NCBI RefSeq assembly: GCF_002080045.1
Contig: NZ_MUIN01000010.1
Location: forward strand, 124,001-188,000
Direction of reading: 5' to 3'
DNA from: Pseudomonas sp. Bc-h
Lineage (GTDB): Bacteria; Pseudomonadota; Gammaproteobacteria; Pseudomonadales; Pseudomonadaceae
DNA length: 64,000 bases
The notes below the pieces were generated by a model. That model was not told the DNA's origin. It saw only the letters and a program-made list of their open reading frames with translations, and searched no databases. Numbering within the stretch: the stretch's first letter is position 1; each line of letters starts with the position of its first letter. Shown here in pieces: positions 43,665-53,096 of the stretch. Both the position numbers and the translations under genes were made by a program.

Positions 43665-43799
43665 TGCCGTGTGACAGCCCTAGGCATATCAATCGGGTCG
43701 CCAGAAATTGGCCGGAGCGCGGTACGTGATGCGTACCAAATCGTCGGCCTACCTCGGCAGGGCAATGATGAAGTGGCGGCCAGCTATGAAGCCAGATGA
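43665..43799 (+). pseudogene. Decayed C-terminal remnant of a DUF411 gene
   Basis: The plus-strand frame ending at 43799 reads GISIGSPEIG, then DAYQIVGLPRQGNDEVAASY. This aligns with the C-terminus of the intact DUF411 protein at 38453-38899 (GMPAGSPGMDYGQ, YQVLGVTKAGTQEVVADY). The N-terminal part with the CGCC motif is missing. The frame continues upstream to 43596 with little similarity apart from a spacing like ADLVITL. It is judged a remnant of a second copy near the cop/cus boundary. Confidence 0.65.
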
Positions 43800-43881
43800 T
43801 GTCAGCTCCAGCCTAGCGTTGGTATGGTAACTGCACGATTGCTGCCAAGTGAAAATGACAGCAATCGCCCTGCAGGCTACA

Positions 43882-44220
43882 TCACTTTTTTATCGAAACG
43901 ATGGTTGCTCTACCTCCAGGTTGTGAAAAGGAAAATGACACCTTGTCTCCAACTTGAAGCCCAACGATCTGGTCATCTGCCACAGCAAACGCCATCGTCA
44001 TTGGTGGCCAATGCACAGCCGGAACAGCGCCATGAGAAATGGTTATGGTGTGCTTGTCGTGATCAATCGCCTTGATTATCCCCTCGGCACTCGCGGCCTG
44101 TGCCGCGCTGGCGGAGGAGCTACCCATTCCATCCATTTTCATGCCCGGCATGTCGTCAGCCCAGACAGAAAGAGACAGCGCGAGCAGGGTGGCAGCGACA
44201 ACAGATTGAGTCAGTTTCAT
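43882..44220 (-). CDS. cusF: Periplasmic copper chaperone CusF
   Basis: This is a 112-aa periplasmic protein. The signal peptide ends near SLSVWA; a Met-rich linker (DDMPGMKMDGMG) follows. The OB-fold metal site is complete: H63 (ISHGAV), W71, M74 and M76 (HWPPMTM), as in E. coli CusF, which passes Cu(I)/Ag(I) to CusB. Its ATG overlaps the cusA stop by four bases, and it ends the cusCBAF operon. Confidence 0.92.
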   Translation of the reverse strand: MKLTQSVVAATLLALSLSVWADDMPGMKMDGMGSSSASAAQAASAEGIIKAIDHDKHTITISHGAVPAVHWPPMTMAFAVADDQIVGLQVGDKVSFSFSQPGGRATIVSIKK

Positions 44221-47200
44221 ACAATTTTCTCCTGAGAACGTGCAGATTTGATGGATAGCTGCCTGCGACGCATCAATTGATATGCGGCAGGCAGGACAAA
44301 AAGCGAAAGCAACGGAGCTGTAACCATCCCGCCGACCATGGGGGCCGAGATACGGCTCATCACCTCACCGCCAGTTCCGCTGCCTAAGAGAATCGGTATC
44401 AGCCCAGCGAGAATGACGGCCACCGTCATTGCCTTTGGCCGTACGCGCTGCACCGCGCCCTGGCGAATTGCTTCGATCAGCCCGTGTTCTGAGCTGTCAC
44501 CAACGCTTTGACGCTCTGCCCAGGCATTCTTCAAGTAGAGCAGCATGATGACGCCAAACTCGGCAGAAACTCCCGCCAGTGCGATAAAACCAACGCCTGT
44601 GGCCACCGAAAGGTTGAAACCGAGCAGATAGAGGAACCAAGCTCCCCCGGTGAGTGCGAACGGGAGAGTGGCCATGATCAGTAACGCCTCATCAACTCGT
44701 GAAAAGGTCAGATACAGCAGCACGAAAATGATGAGCAAAGTGGCTGGAACAACCAGCTTTAGTCGGGCATTCGCCCTTTCAAGAAACTCGAACTGCCCCG
44801 AATAGCTCAAGCTCATCCCCGGCTGCAAAGTGACTTGCTGGCCGATGGCTTGGCGCAGATCGCGGACAACTGATGCCAAGTCTCTGCCACGTACGTCGAT
44901 ATACACCCAGCCAGAAGGCCGTGCGTTCTCACTTTTGAGCATTGGAGGGCCATCGGTGACGTTGATCTTCGCTACCGTACCCAAGGTGATCTGACTTCCC
45001 TGAGGGGTATAGATCGGCAACTGCTCTAGCGCCCCTACCGAATCACGCCATTCCCGTGGGTAACGCACGTTGATCGGAAAACGGGCCAACCCTTCAATCG
45101 TCTCCCCGACGTTTTCACCGCCGATGGCCCCTGCCACGATTGACTGAACATCGGTGATATTCAGGCCATAACGCGCAGCTGCTTTCCGGTCGATATCGAC
45201 GTCGATGTAACGCCCGCCCGTAAGGCGCTCTGCCAGCGCCGAGCTGACGCCGGTCACAGTCTTGGCTACACGCTCCACGGCCTGTGTGACGGCATCGATC
45301 TCAGTGAGGTTTGTACCCGCAACCTTGATGCCGATGGGGCTCTTGATTCCTGTGGCGAGCATGTCGATGCGGTTACGGATCGGTGGAATCCAGATGTTGG
45401 TCAGCCCTGGAACCCTCACCACGCGATCCAGCTCATCAACCAGTTTTTCCTGTGTCATACCCGCACGCCATTGCTCGTGCGGTTTGAATTGAATGGTGGT
45501 TTCAAACATTTCGAGCGGTGCAGGATCAGTAGCGGTTTCCGCGCGACCGGCTTTACCAGAAACGTGCTCGACCTCAGGAATGGTCTTGATCAGACGGTCA
45601 GTCTGTTGCAGCAGCTGCGCAGCCTTTTGAGCGGATAAACCAGGAAGAGCAGATGGCATATAAAGCAGATCGCCTTCGTCTAATGGCGGTAGGAACTCGC
45701 CACCCAGTTGGGAGAGTGGCCACACTGCACTGACAAACACGAGTGAGGCGATCACCAACGTGGTCTTGGGACGCTTCAGGACGGCACTCAACGCAGGTCG
45801 GTAAATCCTGACCAGCAGCCGGTTCAGCGGGTTTTTCTGTTCATCGGGCAGCTTCCCGCGAATCCAGTAGCCCATCAGTACCGGCACCAGCGTGACGGAC
45901 AAACCTGCTGCCGCCGCCATGGCGTAGGTCTTGGTAAACGCCAACGGCCCGAACAACCTTCCTTCCTGGGCCTCAAGGGTGAACACCGGGATGAACGACA
46001 AGGTGATGATCAGCAGACAGAAAAACAGGGCCGGGCCGACCTCTGTTGCAGCTTCCGTCATCACTTGCCAATGGCTGTCGCCCTTCAGCACCTCTCCGGG
46101 GTGAGCCAAATGCCACGCTTCAACCTTCTTGTGAGCGTTCTCGATCATCACCACGGCGGCATCGACCATCGCACCGATGGCAATGGCGATGCCCCCCAAA
46201 GACATGATGTTGGCGTTGATGCCCTGATGATGCATGACGATAAAAGCGATCAGGACACCCACCGGCAACGAGATGATCGCAACCAGCGACGAACGCAAGT
46301 GCCACAGGAAAACCGCGCACACCAAGGCGACGACGATGAACTCCTCGATCAGCTTATGACTGAGGTTTTCCACCGCACGGTCGATCAACTTGCTGCGATC
46401 ATAGGTCGTGACGATTTCCACCCCGGTCGGCAGGCTCTGCTTGAGTTCTTCCAGCTTGGTCTTGACCGCCGCGATGGTCTCCCGAGCGTTCTTGCCGCTG
46501 CGCAAAACCACGACGCCACCCACGGTTTCCCCCTGACCGTCGAGTTCGGAAATACCCCGGCGCATTTCTGGCCCCAATTGGATTGTGGCGACATCCCCAA
46601 GCGTGATAGGTACGCCACCAGCTCCCAGTTTGAGCGGGATCGACCGGAAGTCGTTGAGCGTCTTCAGGTAGCCTGAGGCTCTCACGATGAACTCGGTTTC
46701 CGCCATTTCCAGCACTGCGCCTCCGGCTTCCTGGTTGGCCTTGCCGATAGCAGCACTGACGTCCGCTTGGGTGATCCCCTGACTGGCCAGCCGGATAGGA
46801 TCGAGCAGCACCTGATACTGTTTGACCATGCCGCCCACGGTGGCAACCTCGGCCACATTAGGCAGCGTCTTGAGTTCAAACTTGAGAAACCAGTCCTGCA
46901 AAGCACGCAGTTGCGCCAGGTCATGCCCGCCGCTGCGATCCACCAGGGCATACTGAAAAATCCAGCCGACACCCGTCGCATCGGGGCCCAGTGCCGGTTT
47001 CGCGTTTGCCGGTAAACGGCTTTGCACCTGACTCAAGTATTCCAGCACTCGCGAGCGGGCCCAGTACGGATCGGTTCCGTCCTCGAACAGCACGTACACA
47101 AAACTGTCGCCGAAGAACGAATACCCTCGCACCGTTTTTGCACCCGGCACAGAAAGCATGGTCGTGGACAGCGGGTAGGTGACCTGATTTTCGACGATCT

Positions 47201-47375
47201 GGGGCGCCTGCCCCGCATAGGGCGTGCGGATAATTACCTGAACATCGGAGAGATCCGGCAGCGCGTCGATGGGCGTATTTTTCAGCGACCAAAGGCCCCA
47301 GGCCATTATGAACAGTGTCGCCAGCAGCACAAGGAAGCGATTGGCGACTGACCATCTGATGAGGGCGGCAATCAT
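44217..47375 (-). CDS. cusA: Cu(I)/Ag(I) efflux RND transporter CusA
   Basis: This is a 1052-aa inner-membrane HME-RND pump. It starts MIAALIRWSVANRFLVLL. The three methionines of the CusA periplasmic site are conserved in LLYMPSALPG, PLEMFETTIQF and IDMLATGIKSP, which marks Cu(I)/Ag(I) rather than zinc/cobalt specificity. The proton-relay aspartate lies in MVDAAVVMIENAHKK. Twelve membrane segments and two large periplasmic loops are as expected. It couples to CusB and CusC to expel copper or silver across both membranes. Confidence 0.95.
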   Translation of the reverse strand: MIAALIRWSVANRFLVLLATLFIMAWGLWSLKNTPIDALPDLSDVQVIIRTPYAGQAPQIVENQVTYPLSTTMLSVPGAKTVRGYSFFGDSFVYVLFEDGTDPYWARSRVLEYLSQVQSRLPANAKPALGPDATGVGWIFQYALVDRSGGHDLAQLRALQDWFLKFELKTLPNVAEVATVGGMVKQYQVLLDPIRLASQGITQADVSAAIGKANQEAGGAVLEMAETEFIVRASGYLKTLNDFRSIPLKLGAGGVPITLGDVATIQLGPEMRRGISELDGQGETVGGVVVLRSGKNARETIAAVKTKLEELKQSLPTGVEIVTTYDRSKLIDRAVENLSHKLIEEFIVVALVCAVFLWHLRSSLVAIISLPVGVLIAFIVMHHQGINANIMSLGGIAIAIGAMVDAAVVMIENAHKKVEAWHLAHPGEVLKGDSHWQVMTEAATEVGPALFFCLLIITLSFIPVFTLEAQEGRLFGPLAFTKTYAMAAAAGLSVTLVPVLMGYWIRGKLPDEQKNPLNRLLVRIYRPALSAVLKRPKTTLVIASLVFVSAVWPLSQLGGEFLPPLDEGDLLYMPSALPGLSAQKAAQLLQQTDRLIKTIPEVEHVSGKAGRAETATDPAPLEMFETTIQFKPHEQWRAGMTQEKLVDELDRVVRVPGLTNIWIPPIRNRIDMLATGIKSPIGIKVAGTNLTEIDAVTQAVERVAKTVTGVSSALAERLTGGRYIDVDIDRKAAARYGLNITDVQSIVAGAIGGENVGETIEGLARFPINVRYPREWRDSVGALEQLPIYTPQGSQITLGTVAKINVTDGPPMLKSENARPSGWVYIDVRGRDLASVVRDLRQAIGQQVTLQPGMSLSYSGQFEFLERANARLKLVVPATLLIIFVLLYLTFSRVDEALLIMATLPFALTGGAWFLYLLGFNLSVATGVGFIALAGVSAEFGVIMLLYLKNAWAERQSVGDSSEHGLIEAIRQGAVQRVRPKAMTVAVILAGLIPILLGSGTGGEVMSRISAPMVGGMVTAPLLSLFVLPAAYQLMRRRQLSIKSARSQEKIV

Positions 47376-48850
47376 GGTTGGCTCCCCTTCTTGTCGAGCC
47401 GTTCGACGACTAGCCCGTCATCAGTTTGGCTGGCTGCAATCCGAACCTTGTCACCCACCTTGAGACCTTTCATTGATGCTGGATCAGCAACAGGAAACGT
47501 CATCGTCATACCGGGCATGCCGAGGGTAATGAAGGGGCCATGGGCGAGCGTGATCGTCCGGTCGCTGATGCCGACAACCTGCCCGTCAGCTTCATGCAAA
47601 GGCGGCGATACACCTGTAGATGAATCAGTTTGAGCTGATGCGATGATCCCTTTGAGACTGGCCTCTGAGTCCAGCAGGAACTGGCCGGATGCGACGACTT
47701 TCTGACCTTCTTTCAAGCCCTGTGCAATTGCCGTCTTGCCATCACTTTCCTGCCCGAGCTGCACTTCCACCGGGCGGTACTTGCCCGACTCTTCCGCGAC
47801 CATGACCAATGCCCGCCGTCCGGTACGAATAACGGCTTCGCTGGGCACCCATAACACGCTCTGTTCGCCGGGGTGATGCAGACGCACCTGGGCTGTCAGG
47901 CCCGGTCTGAGTTGTCCGTCCGGGTTGATGAGTTCCACGCGCACACGAAGGGTACGGCTGTCCGGATTGGTCTCTGGGAGAATCGCACTGACCTTGCCTG
48001 TCAGCGTCTTTCCGGGGAAGGCCGGAAGGCGCGCTTCGACGCTCTGCCCAATGCTGACGGAACCGGCTTCGGATTCCGGAACGGCCACCGCCAGCCAAAC
48101 GCTGTCCAATCCGTTTATTTGAGCCAGCGTCTGCCCTGTTGCCAGGGTCATGCCCACGCGCAGATTCAACTCTTGTAGAACACCGCGTATTGGGCTGGTG
48201 ACTGTCAGGTAGGGCTGTACTTTTCCGGTGCGCTCAACCTGTGCAATCAACCCCGCAGGCATGCCAGTCAGACGCAGCCGCTGTCGTGCCGCACTTAACA
48301 GCGCCGCATCACCTTGGGCTTTGAGAGAGAGGAATTCCGTCTGGGCAGCGGCCCATTCCGGTACGAGGATGTTTGCCAGTGGAGCGTTGAGCGCCAATAC
48401 GTCACCGGGCGCATGCGCGTACACCCGCTCAACAAAACCGTTGGTGCGAGCCTGAAGCACGGCGATGTCGCGCTCGTTAAAGGTCAACAAGCCGGTAACG
48501 TCTAACGTGGAATCGACCACGCCACGGGTCACAGCAGCCAGTCGCACGCCAAGATTCTGAGTGACGCCAGGATCGATTTGGAGCACAGCCGCATCTCCGT
48601 CGCCACTGGCATATTGAGGAACCAGCTGCATATCCATAAAGGGGGATTTGCCCGGCTTATCGAATTTCTGCTGGGGGTACATAGGGTCGTACCAGTACAG
48701 GGCCTGGCGCCCCTTCGAGTCATGCGAAGATTGCACCTCAGTCGCAGTCGACGGGCTATTACCTGCTTTGCCCGCGAACCAATATCCACCTGTCGCACCA
48801 AGTCCCATGGACAGGCACACCAGTACAATCACATTCCACGGTCTGCTCAT
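47372..48850 (-). CDS. cusB: Membrane fusion protein CusB with C-terminal CusF-like domain
   Basis: This is a 492-aa periplasmic adaptor. An N-terminal anchor (VIVLVCLSMGLGATGGYWF) is followed by the metal-binding YWYDPMYPQQKFDKPGKSP block, the helical hairpin and beta-barrel domains. The last ~70 residues form an extra CusF-like OB fold (TITLAHGPF, then MPGMTMTFPV). There the CusF tryptophan is replaced by methionine (LGMPGMTM). So the operon has one fused and one free CusF. It overlaps cusA and cusC by four bases each. Confidence 0.93.
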   Translation of the reverse strand: MSRPWNVIVLVCLSMGLGATGGYWFAGKAGNSPSTATEVQSSHDSKGRQALYWYDPMYPQQKFDKPGKSPFMDMQLVPQYASGDGDAAVLQIDPGVTQNLGVRLAAVTRGVVDSTLDVTGLLTFNERDIAVLQARTNGFVERVYAHAPGDVLALNAPLANILVPEWAAAQTEFLSLKAQGDAALLSAARQRLRLTGMPAGLIAQVERTGKVQPYLTVTSPIRGVLQELNLRVGMTLATGQTLAQINGLDSVWLAVAVPESEAGSVSIGQSVEARLPAFPGKTLTGKVSAILPETNPDSRTLRVRVELINPDGQLRPGLTAQVRLHHPGEQSVLWVPSEAVIRTGRRALVMVAEESGKYRPVEVQLGQESDGKTAIAQGLKEGQKVVASGQFLLDSEASLKGIIASAQTDSSTGVSPPLHEADGQVVGISDRTITLAHGPFITLGMPGMTMTFPVADPASMKGLKVGDKVRIAASQTDDGLVVERLDKKGSQP

Positions 48851-50124
48851 TGGCGAGCCTCCCCGTAGCCGAAGTACAGGCGAGCACTGGTCAACGCTTG
48901 TTGTTCCTCCACGTCAATCTGCTTGAGTCGTGCGTCAAGGAGTTCACGACGGGCCGCGATCACTGCGCTCAGATCACCTTTGCCTGCCCGGTAACTGGCT
49001 AGGCTGAGTTCGACTCTTTGCTGGGCTAATGGCACCAAGCTTTCACGGTTGCGCGAAACGGCTCGACTTAACCGCGTGTAGTCGGCCAGTTCACTTTCCA
49101 GTTGCTCGGTGTGCTCTCGGATCAAGGCGTCGCGTTGCGCCTCGATCTGGCTGAGTTCTGCCTGTCTGGCTGCGATCTTCGGGTTTTGCCGGGAGTCCGG
49201 AAACAGCGGCAAATCCCATGAGAACTGCACGCTAACCATGTCGCCAAATTCACGATTGCGGTGCTGATAATCTAATTCCCAGCTCCAGTCCGGACGTTTT
49301 TCTGAAACGGCCTCTTGTACCTTTGCCTGCGCTTCACGAGCCATTGGCGCAAACGCCGCCAGCTCGGGATGATGTTGCAGCTTGTGTGTGTATCCGGAGG
49401 CATCAACAGGCCAGTTGGGCAGGTTACCTGCTGGATCATCTCCACCTGCCGCACCTATCCAGCGCTTGAGTGCCGCACGTGCGCGGGTTCGCTGAAGGCT
49501 GAGGTCATCCTGTTGCTCCGCGAGCAGCGCAGCTTCCTGTTTGGGTGTCACAGCATCGGCGGGTTGAGCACGGCCACCAGCGATTTGCGCCCTGACAGTT
49601 TCTGAGAGCAGTCGGTTTTCCTGGTAAAGGTTCTGAAATAGCGCGTCCTTACGCTCGACCGAATAGCTGCTGATCCATGCCATCGCTGTCGACTGACGTA
49701 CGTTCAGCCTTTCGACCTGGCGCTCCGCCGCTGCGCGCTCGACTGCCGCATTCGCAACTTCGATACGCGCTCTGCGTTTGTCACTGTTGGGCATTTCCTG
49801 TTTGACCCCGACCATTTGCATGGTCATGAAGTCATTGTTGACGCTCCAACGATCTGGGCCACCGACAGGGTAATTTTGCAAACCTGCCAGTAGCTTGGGG
49901 TCGGGAAGTTCCCCGGCGGGAATGGCCGCGTTGCTGGCGGCTTGAATATTGGCATCTTGTGCGGCAAGCGAAGGCGCGTTGCTTTCTGCCAGCCGTAACG
50001 CTTCATCAAGCGTTAAGGTGGCAGCAAGACTCGGCCATGCCAGCACGCTTGCGAACAGACCAGCCACGACAGGCCAGCCGGTGCAGTAGCACTTGGCGTT
50101 CATGATTTCGATTCCTGTGATCAT
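48847..50124 (-). CDS. cusC: Outer-membrane efflux protein CusC (TolC family)
   Basis: This is a 425-aa TolC-family outer-membrane channel. A signal peptide precedes the mature start TLTLDEALRLAESNAP. The repeated long amphipathic helices are evident, e.g. QAELSQIEAQRDALIREHTEQ read in pieces, and the LPLFPDSRQNPK turn is typical. Length is near the family's 420-480. It provides the exit duct for CusBA and is the first cus gene, overlapping cusB. A small Met/Cys-rich gene lies 75 nt upstream. Confidence 0.92.
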   Translation of the reverse strand: MITGIEIMNAKCYCTGWPVVAGLFASVLAWPSLAATLTLDEALRLAESNAPSLAAQDANIQAASNAAIPAGELPDPKLLAGLQNYPVGGPDRWSVNNDFMTMQMVGVKQEMPNSDKRRARIEVANAAVERAAAERQVERLNVRQSTAMAWISSYSVERKDALFQNLYQENRLLSETVRAQIAGGRAQPADAVTPKQEAALLAEQQDDLSLQRTRARAALKRWIGAAGGDDPAGNLPNWPVDASGYTHKLQHHPELAAFAPMAREAQAKVQEAVSEKRPDWSWELDYQHRNREFGDMVSVQFSWDLPLFPDSRQNPKIAARQAELSQIEAQRDALIREHTEQLESELADYTRLSRAVSRNRESLVPLAQQRVELSLASYRAGKGDLSAVIAARRELLDARLKQIDVEEQQALTSARLYFGYGEARQ

Positions 50125-50199
50125 TCGCTGCGCGTAAAGAAAACGCGCGCAGGCAGTCCACGTCGCCTAGGCGACATGGGGCTCAACGTCGATCAGGAA

Positions 50200-50541
50200 T
50201 CAGGTGCGCGGCGGTCGCCATACCCCGGAAGGAGGCTGGATCGGAGATGAGTCGCTGACAAGAGAAAAAGCGATGGGGGTGAGTGGCGTTACCGCTGGCT
50301 TGAAGATTGAGACTTCCAGCATGCCGCCCGTCTTGCACTCCTGGCCCGGCTTGCACGGCTTACCATGGTCTGCGGGGCTTTTCATGTCGTTACAGCAGTC
50401 CATCCCCATGTCATCCATCATCGCCATACCCATTGTCTTCATTGGACAAGGTTCTGTCGGTGCTTGAACACCCGCCATCCCGGTGAGGGGAAGCGTGAGG
50501 CTGATGAGGAGAATGAGGCAGAACCGCAGATAACGTTTCAT
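50200..50541 (-). CDS. Small Met/Cys-rich exported protein upstream of cusCBA
   Basis: This is a 113-aa protein with a signal peptide (MKRYLRFCLILLISLTLPLTG). The mature part is rich in methionine, cysteine, aspartate and histidine (MKTMGMAMMDDMGMDCCN and KPCKPGQECKTGGM), pointing to soft-metal binding. Similar small genes commonly precede cus or cop efflux genes in pseudomonads. The C-terminal half is plain and proline-rich. It is co-oriented with cusCBAF and may share its promoter. Its function is probably copper binding or sensing in the periplasm (inference). Confidence 0.65.
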   Translation of the reverse strand: MKRYLRFCLILLISLTLPLTGMAGVQAPTEPCPMKTMGMAMMDDMGMDCCNDMKSPADHGKPCKPGQECKTGGMLEVSIFKPAVTPLTPIAFSLVSDSSPIQPPSGVWRPPRT

Positions 50542-51037
50542 ACGGAAGCACTGTAGGGAACGGAAACGACGCTGACAATAGGATTTTGATGGTCAAAACC
50601 AACACAGCTGCATAACTTGCGCTATTGAAGCAATGTTGGATTAAGGCGACATTATGGGATTTTTCGCAGGAAGACGAACTTACGCTACGTACGCAATATC
50701 GCGACGGCCATATGAGGGCGGTTGGTGCCTATCGAGAACCTTAGGCGCGTCCAACATGACCGGTCACTACGAACGCAAATGACTGGTCAGATCGAATGCA
50801 AATGGGTGGTCAAGTCCGTGCAATTACGCATTCAGAGTCTCGCTTACAGTACCAAGCCATAATTCCTCACCTAAGATCGGTCACCCATGATGGATTTTAT
50901 TTCAGATTTGTAATTTTCGAGTCATCCCGCCGTTATCTCCAACTCGTCAGTATTGCGCCTACTGGCAGCTCTCAGATTTACAAAAAATAGCCAGGTCGAG
51001 ACGTCTATAAGAAACTGCCGATTCGAACGGAGCGCAC
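50542..51037. other. Intergenic region between cus operon and oprD-like gene
   Basis: No gene is supported. A near-palindrome TTACGCTACGTACG at 50680-50693 is a weak variant of the cop box and may serve the cus operon. A tandem repeat at 50762-50812 is described separately. The right part should contain the porin gene promoter. Confidence 0.45.
50762..50812. repeat. 23-bp tandem repeats, possible IS21-type end remnant
   Basis: Two 23-bp units (50762-50784 and 50785-50807) share GGTCA, CGAA and GCAAATG; a third GGTCA begins at 50808. Multiple GCAAAT-GGTCA type repeats are typical of the ends of IS21-family elements in pseudomonads. No transposase gene is nearby, so this would be a relic end. 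A regulator site array is the alternative. Confidence 0.5.
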
Positions 51038-52363
51038 ATGACCCACTTGAAGAAAATTTCCCTCGCAGTGTTTTCCACTATCGCGAGTGTCACGCCAATC
51101 GTCGGTTTTGCCGAAGAACCAAAAGAAGGATTCATCGAGGGAAGCACACTCAATCTCCTTAGCCGCACCTTTTACATGAACCGTGATAACCGTAAGGGCC
51201 AATCTGCACCGTCTGGCAAAGGTTATTCCGAAGCCACTGGGCAAGGTTTTATCGGGAAGTTTGAATCAGGTTTCACTCAGGGCACATTCGGCGTAGGTGT
51301 CGATGCGTTCGTGCTGTCGGGGTTCAAACTCGACACAGGGGGGGGACGTAACGGTGGGCAGAGCTCGTTCAACGTCTTGCCTGTCGACAAAGATGGCAAT
51401 GCAAAAGACGAGTACACGAAGGTAGGCGGCTCGGTGAAAGCTCGAGCATTCGACACCGTAGTGAACGTCGGTGATGTGTTCCCATCGACTCCTGTGGTGT
51501 CGTTTGGTGACTCACGTCTGCTTCCGGAAAGCTTCCGAGGTGTGACGGCTATCAACAAAAGCTTCAGCGGCCTGACTGTTCAAGGTGGCCGACTACATTC
51601 GATGAGTCAGCCCCAGTCCACCTCGATGCGCGATAATTTCGTGACCTTTTACGGTGGCCCGGTGAACTCGCCTTGGATTGGCTACTTCGGTGGTGACTAT
51701 GAGGCCACTGACCGGCTGACTGTCGGCTTGTATGGCAGCAGGCTGAAGGATGCATGGGATCAGAAATATGCCTCGGCATCCTATGTACTGCCACTGTCTG
51801 ACCAGATGGCGCTGACCACAAGCCTGAACTACTACAACGCCACCGACGAGGGTAAAAAGCTGCTCGGGAAGTTCGACAACGACATCTGGAGTGCCAAGGT
51901 TGCGTTGAAGTACGGCTCACACACTCTGGCCCTGTCTCACCAGCGTAACCAAGGTGATGACGACTTCGACTACCTGAGACAGTCTGACTCTATCTACGTG
52001 GCGAACTCGATCCAGTACAGCGACTTCAACGCCCCGAAAGAACGCTCCTGGATGGTGACCTACAACCTGGACATGACCAGCTTTGGCGTTCCTGGCCTGA
52101 CGTTCATGACCCGCTACGGCAAGGGCACAGACGGCGACTACTCCAACGCCAACAGCGTCTACATGCGCCGGGATGCCGACGGCAATCCCCTCAAGGATCA
52201 GAAGCGTTGGGAACGCGACATCGAAGCGAAATACGTCGTCCAGACAGGCAGCTTGAAGGATCTGTCACTACGACTGCGCCAAGCGACTACACGGGCCACT
52301 GCTTTCGAGTCTGACCTGGATGAATTCCGGCTGATCGTAGAGTACCCGCTGAGCGTGCTTTAA
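51038..52363 (+). CDS. OprD family outer-membrane porin
   Basis: This is a 441-aa substrate-specific porin of the Pseudomonas OprD/OpdK family. The signal peptide ends near PIVGFA, followed by the family start EGFIEGSTLNLLSRTFYMNRD. The barrel pattern runs to the terminal LIVEYPLSVL. The family imports basic amino acids or carboxylates, and some members are repressed with carbapenem entry under metal stress through CopR/CzcR. Its placement between cus and czc genes makes such a link attractive, but its substrate is unknown. A strong terminator follows. Confidence 0.9.
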   Translation: MTHLKKISLAVFSTIASVTPIVGFAEEPKEGFIEGSTLNLLSRTFYMNRDNRKGQSAPSGKGYSEATGQGFIGKFESGFTQGTFGVGVDAFVLSGFKLDTGGGRNGGQSSFNVLPVDKDGNAKDEYTKVGGSVKARAFDTVVNVGDVFPSTPVVSFGDSRLLPESFRGVTAINKSFSGLTVQGGRLHSMSQPQSTSMRDNFVTFYGGPVNSPWIGYFGGDYEATDRLTVGLYGSRLKDAWDQKYASASYVLPLSDQMALTTSLNYYNATDEGKKLLGKFDNDIWSAKVALKYGSHTLALSHQRNQGDDDFDYLRQSDSIYVANSIQYSDFNAPKERSWMVTYNLDMTSFGVPGLTFMTRYGKGTDGDYSNANSVYMRRDADGNPLKDQKRWERDIEAKYVVQTGSLKDLSLRLRQATTRATAFESDLDEFRLIVEYPLSVL

Positions 52364-52414
52364 CTGATCGCATGCCTCGTCGCTGATAGGTGGCTGAGGA
52401 TGTGCAATCAAATG

Positions 52415-52440
52415 AAGGTGCCCTAAGGGGCACCTTTTTT
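52415..52440 (+). terminator. Terminator after the oprD-like gene
   Basis: AAGGTGCCC (52415-52423) pairs with GGGCACCTT with a 5-nt loop, followed by a run of six T residues. It lies about 50 nt after the porin stop. Confidence 0.9.
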
Positions 52441-52460
52441 GTGAGCCGAATTAGTAAGAC

Positions 52461-52485
52461 AAAAAAAGCGGCCATATAGGCCGCT
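52461..52485 (-). terminator. Terminator after the DUF2790 gene
   Basis: On the minus strand AGCGGCC and GGCCGCT (52467-52473 and 52479-52485) form a 7-bp stem with a 5-nt loop, followed by seven T residues. It serves the minus-strand gene ending at 52536. Confidence 0.88.
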
Positions 52486-52535
52486 AAGTGTGGAGATTCT
52501 GTGGCAGCGCCTAAGCGCCCAGGCAAAGCGCGGGA

Positions 52536-52865
52536 TCAATTTTTGCCTCTGCAGCGGCTCATTACCTGGTATTGGACGGTATTCAAGTCGCCCTTGGAGT
52601 CTTCGTAGGTCATCAACTGAGGAATAACCTTGCACTCTCTGAGTTCTGGAGAGGTTCTTACAACCTTCGCAATGTCCAGTTTCATCCCGTACTTGTACTC
52701 GACAACATTCGGCACAGGTTTACTGTTCTTCTCAGCGTAGTTGACGACGGCAGCCTGATGATCCTTGATGGCATTTTTTACAGCCGAGTCATCATTTGAA
52801 AAGGCGTAAGAAGCGACAGGGGCAGCGACAGTCAGGGCAAAGATAAGCGACTTGATGATACGCAT
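52536..52865 (-). CDS. DUF2790 family exported protein
   Basis: This is a 109-aa exported protein of the Pseudomonas DUF2790 family. The start at 52865 (MRIIKSLIFALTV) gives a signal peptide ending near SYAF. The core VVEYKYGMKLDIAKVV, then QLMTYEDSKGDLNTVQY, is the family pattern; two cysteines (RECKVI, SRCRGK) may form a disulfide. DUF2790 genes are often induced by copper in pseudomonads. It diverges from a PtrA-like gene with a cop box between them. Confidence 0.8.
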   Translation of the reverse strand: MRIIKSLIFALTVAAPVASYAFSNDDSAVKNAIKDHQAAVVNYAEKNSKPVPNVVEYKYGMKLDIAKVVRTSPELRECKVIPQLMTYEDSKGDLNTVQYQVMSRCRGKN

Positions 52866-52974
52866 GGGTTGGTCTCCATTTAGTGATGACTCAAGGTACC
52901 AAGTCACCACTAACTGGAACGTTGCGCAAAAATTACCATTTCGCAATCTTGGCAACTTACTGAAGAAACCCTCA

Positions 52975-52988
52975 TTACAGTATTGTAA
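52975..52988. promoter_or_regulatory. Cop box between DUF2790 and PtrA-like genes
   Basis: TTACAGTATTGTAA is a perfect dyad (TTACA, GTAT, TGTAA) of the TTAC-N6-GTAA class. It is 110 nt from each divergent start (52865 and 53097), so one site may serve both. Confidence 0.75.
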
Positions 52989-53096
52989 TTATTCGCTCAC
53001 CTTCCTGTTAGGGTCGCGCAAGTACTATTGATACCAACTCCTGATGAGCCAACGCTTGGTGATCAGGTACTGCCACTTCATCAGACGGTATCAACT

